Assembly: GCA_028691595.1 (NCBI GenBank)
Contig: JAQUZA010000141.1
Coordinates: 1 to 7,608 of the forward strand
Reading direction: 5' to 3'
DNA length: 7,608 nucleotides
Source: Candidatus Rifleibacteriota bacterium
GTDB taxonomy: Bacteria > Muiribacteriota > Ozemobacteria > Ozemobacterales > Ozemobacteraceae
The notes under the pieces are model-generated. The model was not told where the DNA came from. It searched no databases and saw only the letters and a program-made list of their open reading frames with translations. Within the stretch, counting starts at the first letter, position 1, and every line of letters starts with the position of its first letter. This document shows positions 7,284 through 7,608 of this stretch, in pieces. The position numbers and the translations under genes were made by a program.

Positions 7284-7319
7284 GGAAACGCTTCAAGAAA
7301 GTTGGGAGCCGTTTTTATT
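7284..7319 (+). terminator. Candidate intrinsic terminator closing the mutL operon
   Basis: AAACGCTTC (7286-7294) pairs with GGAGC (7305-7309) plus GTTT (7311-7314), with C7310 bulged: about 9 pairs including one G-U, round a 10-base loop. Two further G-U pairs are possible at the base. TTTTTATT (7312-7319) supplies the U-rich tail, part of it used in the stem. It starts 56 bases after the mutL stop. The stem is imperfect, so termination may be partial. Confidence 0.45.
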
Positions 7320-7322
7320 GAT

Positions 7323-7353
7323 AACTGCAGAATCAAGGCAGTTTAATGATTCT
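7323..7353 (+). repeat. Interleaved perfect inverted repeats, pseudoknot-compatible, in the miaA leader
   Basis: AACTGC (7323-7328) is perfectly complementary to GCAGTT (7338-7343). AGAATCA (7329-7335) is perfectly complementary to TGATTCT (7347-7353). The arms run A-B-A'-B', with 0, 2 and 3 bases between them, so the two stems either exclude each other or stack as a compact H-type pseudoknot. A short T-rich tail follows. Function is unknown; it lies 45 bases before the miaA ATG. Confidence 0.5.
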
Positions 7354-7383
7354 TTGTTACACCTTAAAACCGACATTTATTAT
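7354..7383 (+). promoter_or_regulatory. Weak promoter-like pair before miaA
   Basis: TTGTTA (7354-7359) and TATTAT (7378-7383) are 18 bases apart. A start near 7390 would cut off the miaA Shine-Dalgarno at 7386-7389 and leave a leader of about 8 bases. Either the pair is fortuitous, or miaA has a nearly leaderless transcript besides one from further upstream. Confidence 0.3.
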
Positions 7384-7385
7384 AC

Positions 7386-7389
7386 AGGA
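7386..7389 (+). promoter_or_regulatory. Shine-Dalgarno of miaA
   Basis: AGGA, 8 bases before the ATG at 7398. An in-frame TAA (7395-7397) directly before the ATG rules out any earlier start. Confidence 0.6.
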
Positions 7390-7397
7390 CTCAATAA

Positions 7398-7608
7398 ATG
7401 AGCATTCAGTCAAACAAAAAACCTGTTCTGGCAGTTTTAGGGCCAACCGCATCAGGCAAAACAGCTCTGGCTCTTGATATCGCCCGGGAGTTCGCTTGTG
7501 AAATTGTCAACTGCGACTCAAGACAAATTTACAACGAAATGTATATTGGCACAGCCTGCCCCACCCCCGAAGAATTAAAACTTGCCAGCCACCACCTGTT
7601 CAATTTTC
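7398..7608 (+). CDS. miaA: MiaA, tRNA dimethylallyltransferase, 3'-truncated by window edge
   Basis: The first 70 residues are present; full-length MiaA is about 300. MiaA adds dimethylallyl from DMAPP to N6 of A37 in tRNAs reading UNN codons, giving i6A, which MiaB may go on to thiomethylate. Seen: P-loop GPTASGKTALALDIA (15-29), then NCDSRQIY (38-45) with the conserved Asp-Ser pair, MYIGTACPTPEE (48-59) and SHHLFNF (64-70), matching the canonical order (A/S)DSxQxY, IGTAKPTxEE and HHLID. Cys54 replaces the nearly invariant Lys of GTAKP, which is unusual. The start is fixed by the preceding in-frame TAA. mutL-miaA adjacency is common in bacteria, but here a terminator-like gap separates them, so miaA may be expressed separately. 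Confidence 0.93.
   Translation, partial: MSIQSNKKPVLAVLGPTASGKTALALDIAREFACEIVNCDSRQIYNEMYIGTACPTPEELKLASHHLFNF

Larger units (their letters stand above)
7229..7397. other. 169-base mutL-miaA intergenic region
   Basis: Contains a probable terminator (7284-7319), a pair of interleaved inverted repeats (7323-7353), a weak promoter-like pair (7354-7383) and the miaA Shine-Dalgarno (7386-7389). A 25-codon ATG frame (7269-7346) crosses the terminator but has no Shine-Dalgarno and is not called. Confidence 0.65.

Noticed and set aside
7269..7346. 25-codon open frame between mutL and miaA
   Set aside because: It has no Shine-Dalgarno, overlaps the terminator hairpin, and its product resembles nothing I know. 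A leader peptide is possible but unsupported.
7354..7390. Similarity of TTACACCTTAAAACC to a preQ1-I riboswitch core
   Set aside because: No P1 stem encloses it, the tail pairing is missing, and miaA is not a queuosine gene. The match is a short chance string.

Overview
This window looks like ordinary chromosome from a diderm (LPS-type) bacterium. All seven recognisable genes lie on the + strand, with roughly 50% GC by eye and a consistent codon style. An OstA/LptA-like protein argues for an outer membrane. The MutL carries endonuclease motifs and there is a Ski2-type RNA helicase, so this is not an Escherichia-like gammaproteobacterium. I cannot name the phylum from the sequence alone. There are no rRNA or tRNA genes, CRISPR arrays, insertion sequences or phage genes.

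Layout: (1) 2-640 is the 3' part of an OstA/LptA-like gene that runs off the left edge. (2) 641-955 is a 315-base non-coding gap. It holds two competing hairpins, a GC-rich inverted-repeat element and a good sigma70-type promoter (863-892). (3) 956-7228 looks like a single transcription unit of five genes: a Ski2-like DExH helicase, tsaE, tsaB, tsaD and mutL. The first three junctions overlap by 1, 4 and 4 bases. The last gap is 9 bases, with the Shine-Dalgarno of mutL laid across the tsaD stop. (4) 7229-7397 is a 169-base gap with a likely intrinsic terminator followed by an unusual interleaved pair of inverted repeats. (5) 7398-7608 is the 5' end of miaA, cut by the right edge.

Functional theme: TsaE, TsaB and TsaD form the threonylcarbamoyl-transfer complex that makes t6A at position 37 of ANN-decoding tRNAs. 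MiaA prenylates A37 of UNN-decoding tRNAs. Tracts for both major A37 modifications therefore flank mutL, the mismatch-repair endonuclease/ATPase. The helicase at the head of the operon would act on RNA, but its substrate cannot be read from the sequence.

I did not find a new defence or mobile system. The items most worth a second look are the interleaved (pseudoknot-compatible) repeats before miaA, the helicase at the head of a t6A/mismatch-repair operon with its Cys cluster, and a few substitutions in otherwise conserved motifs (MutL, MiaA, TsaE).
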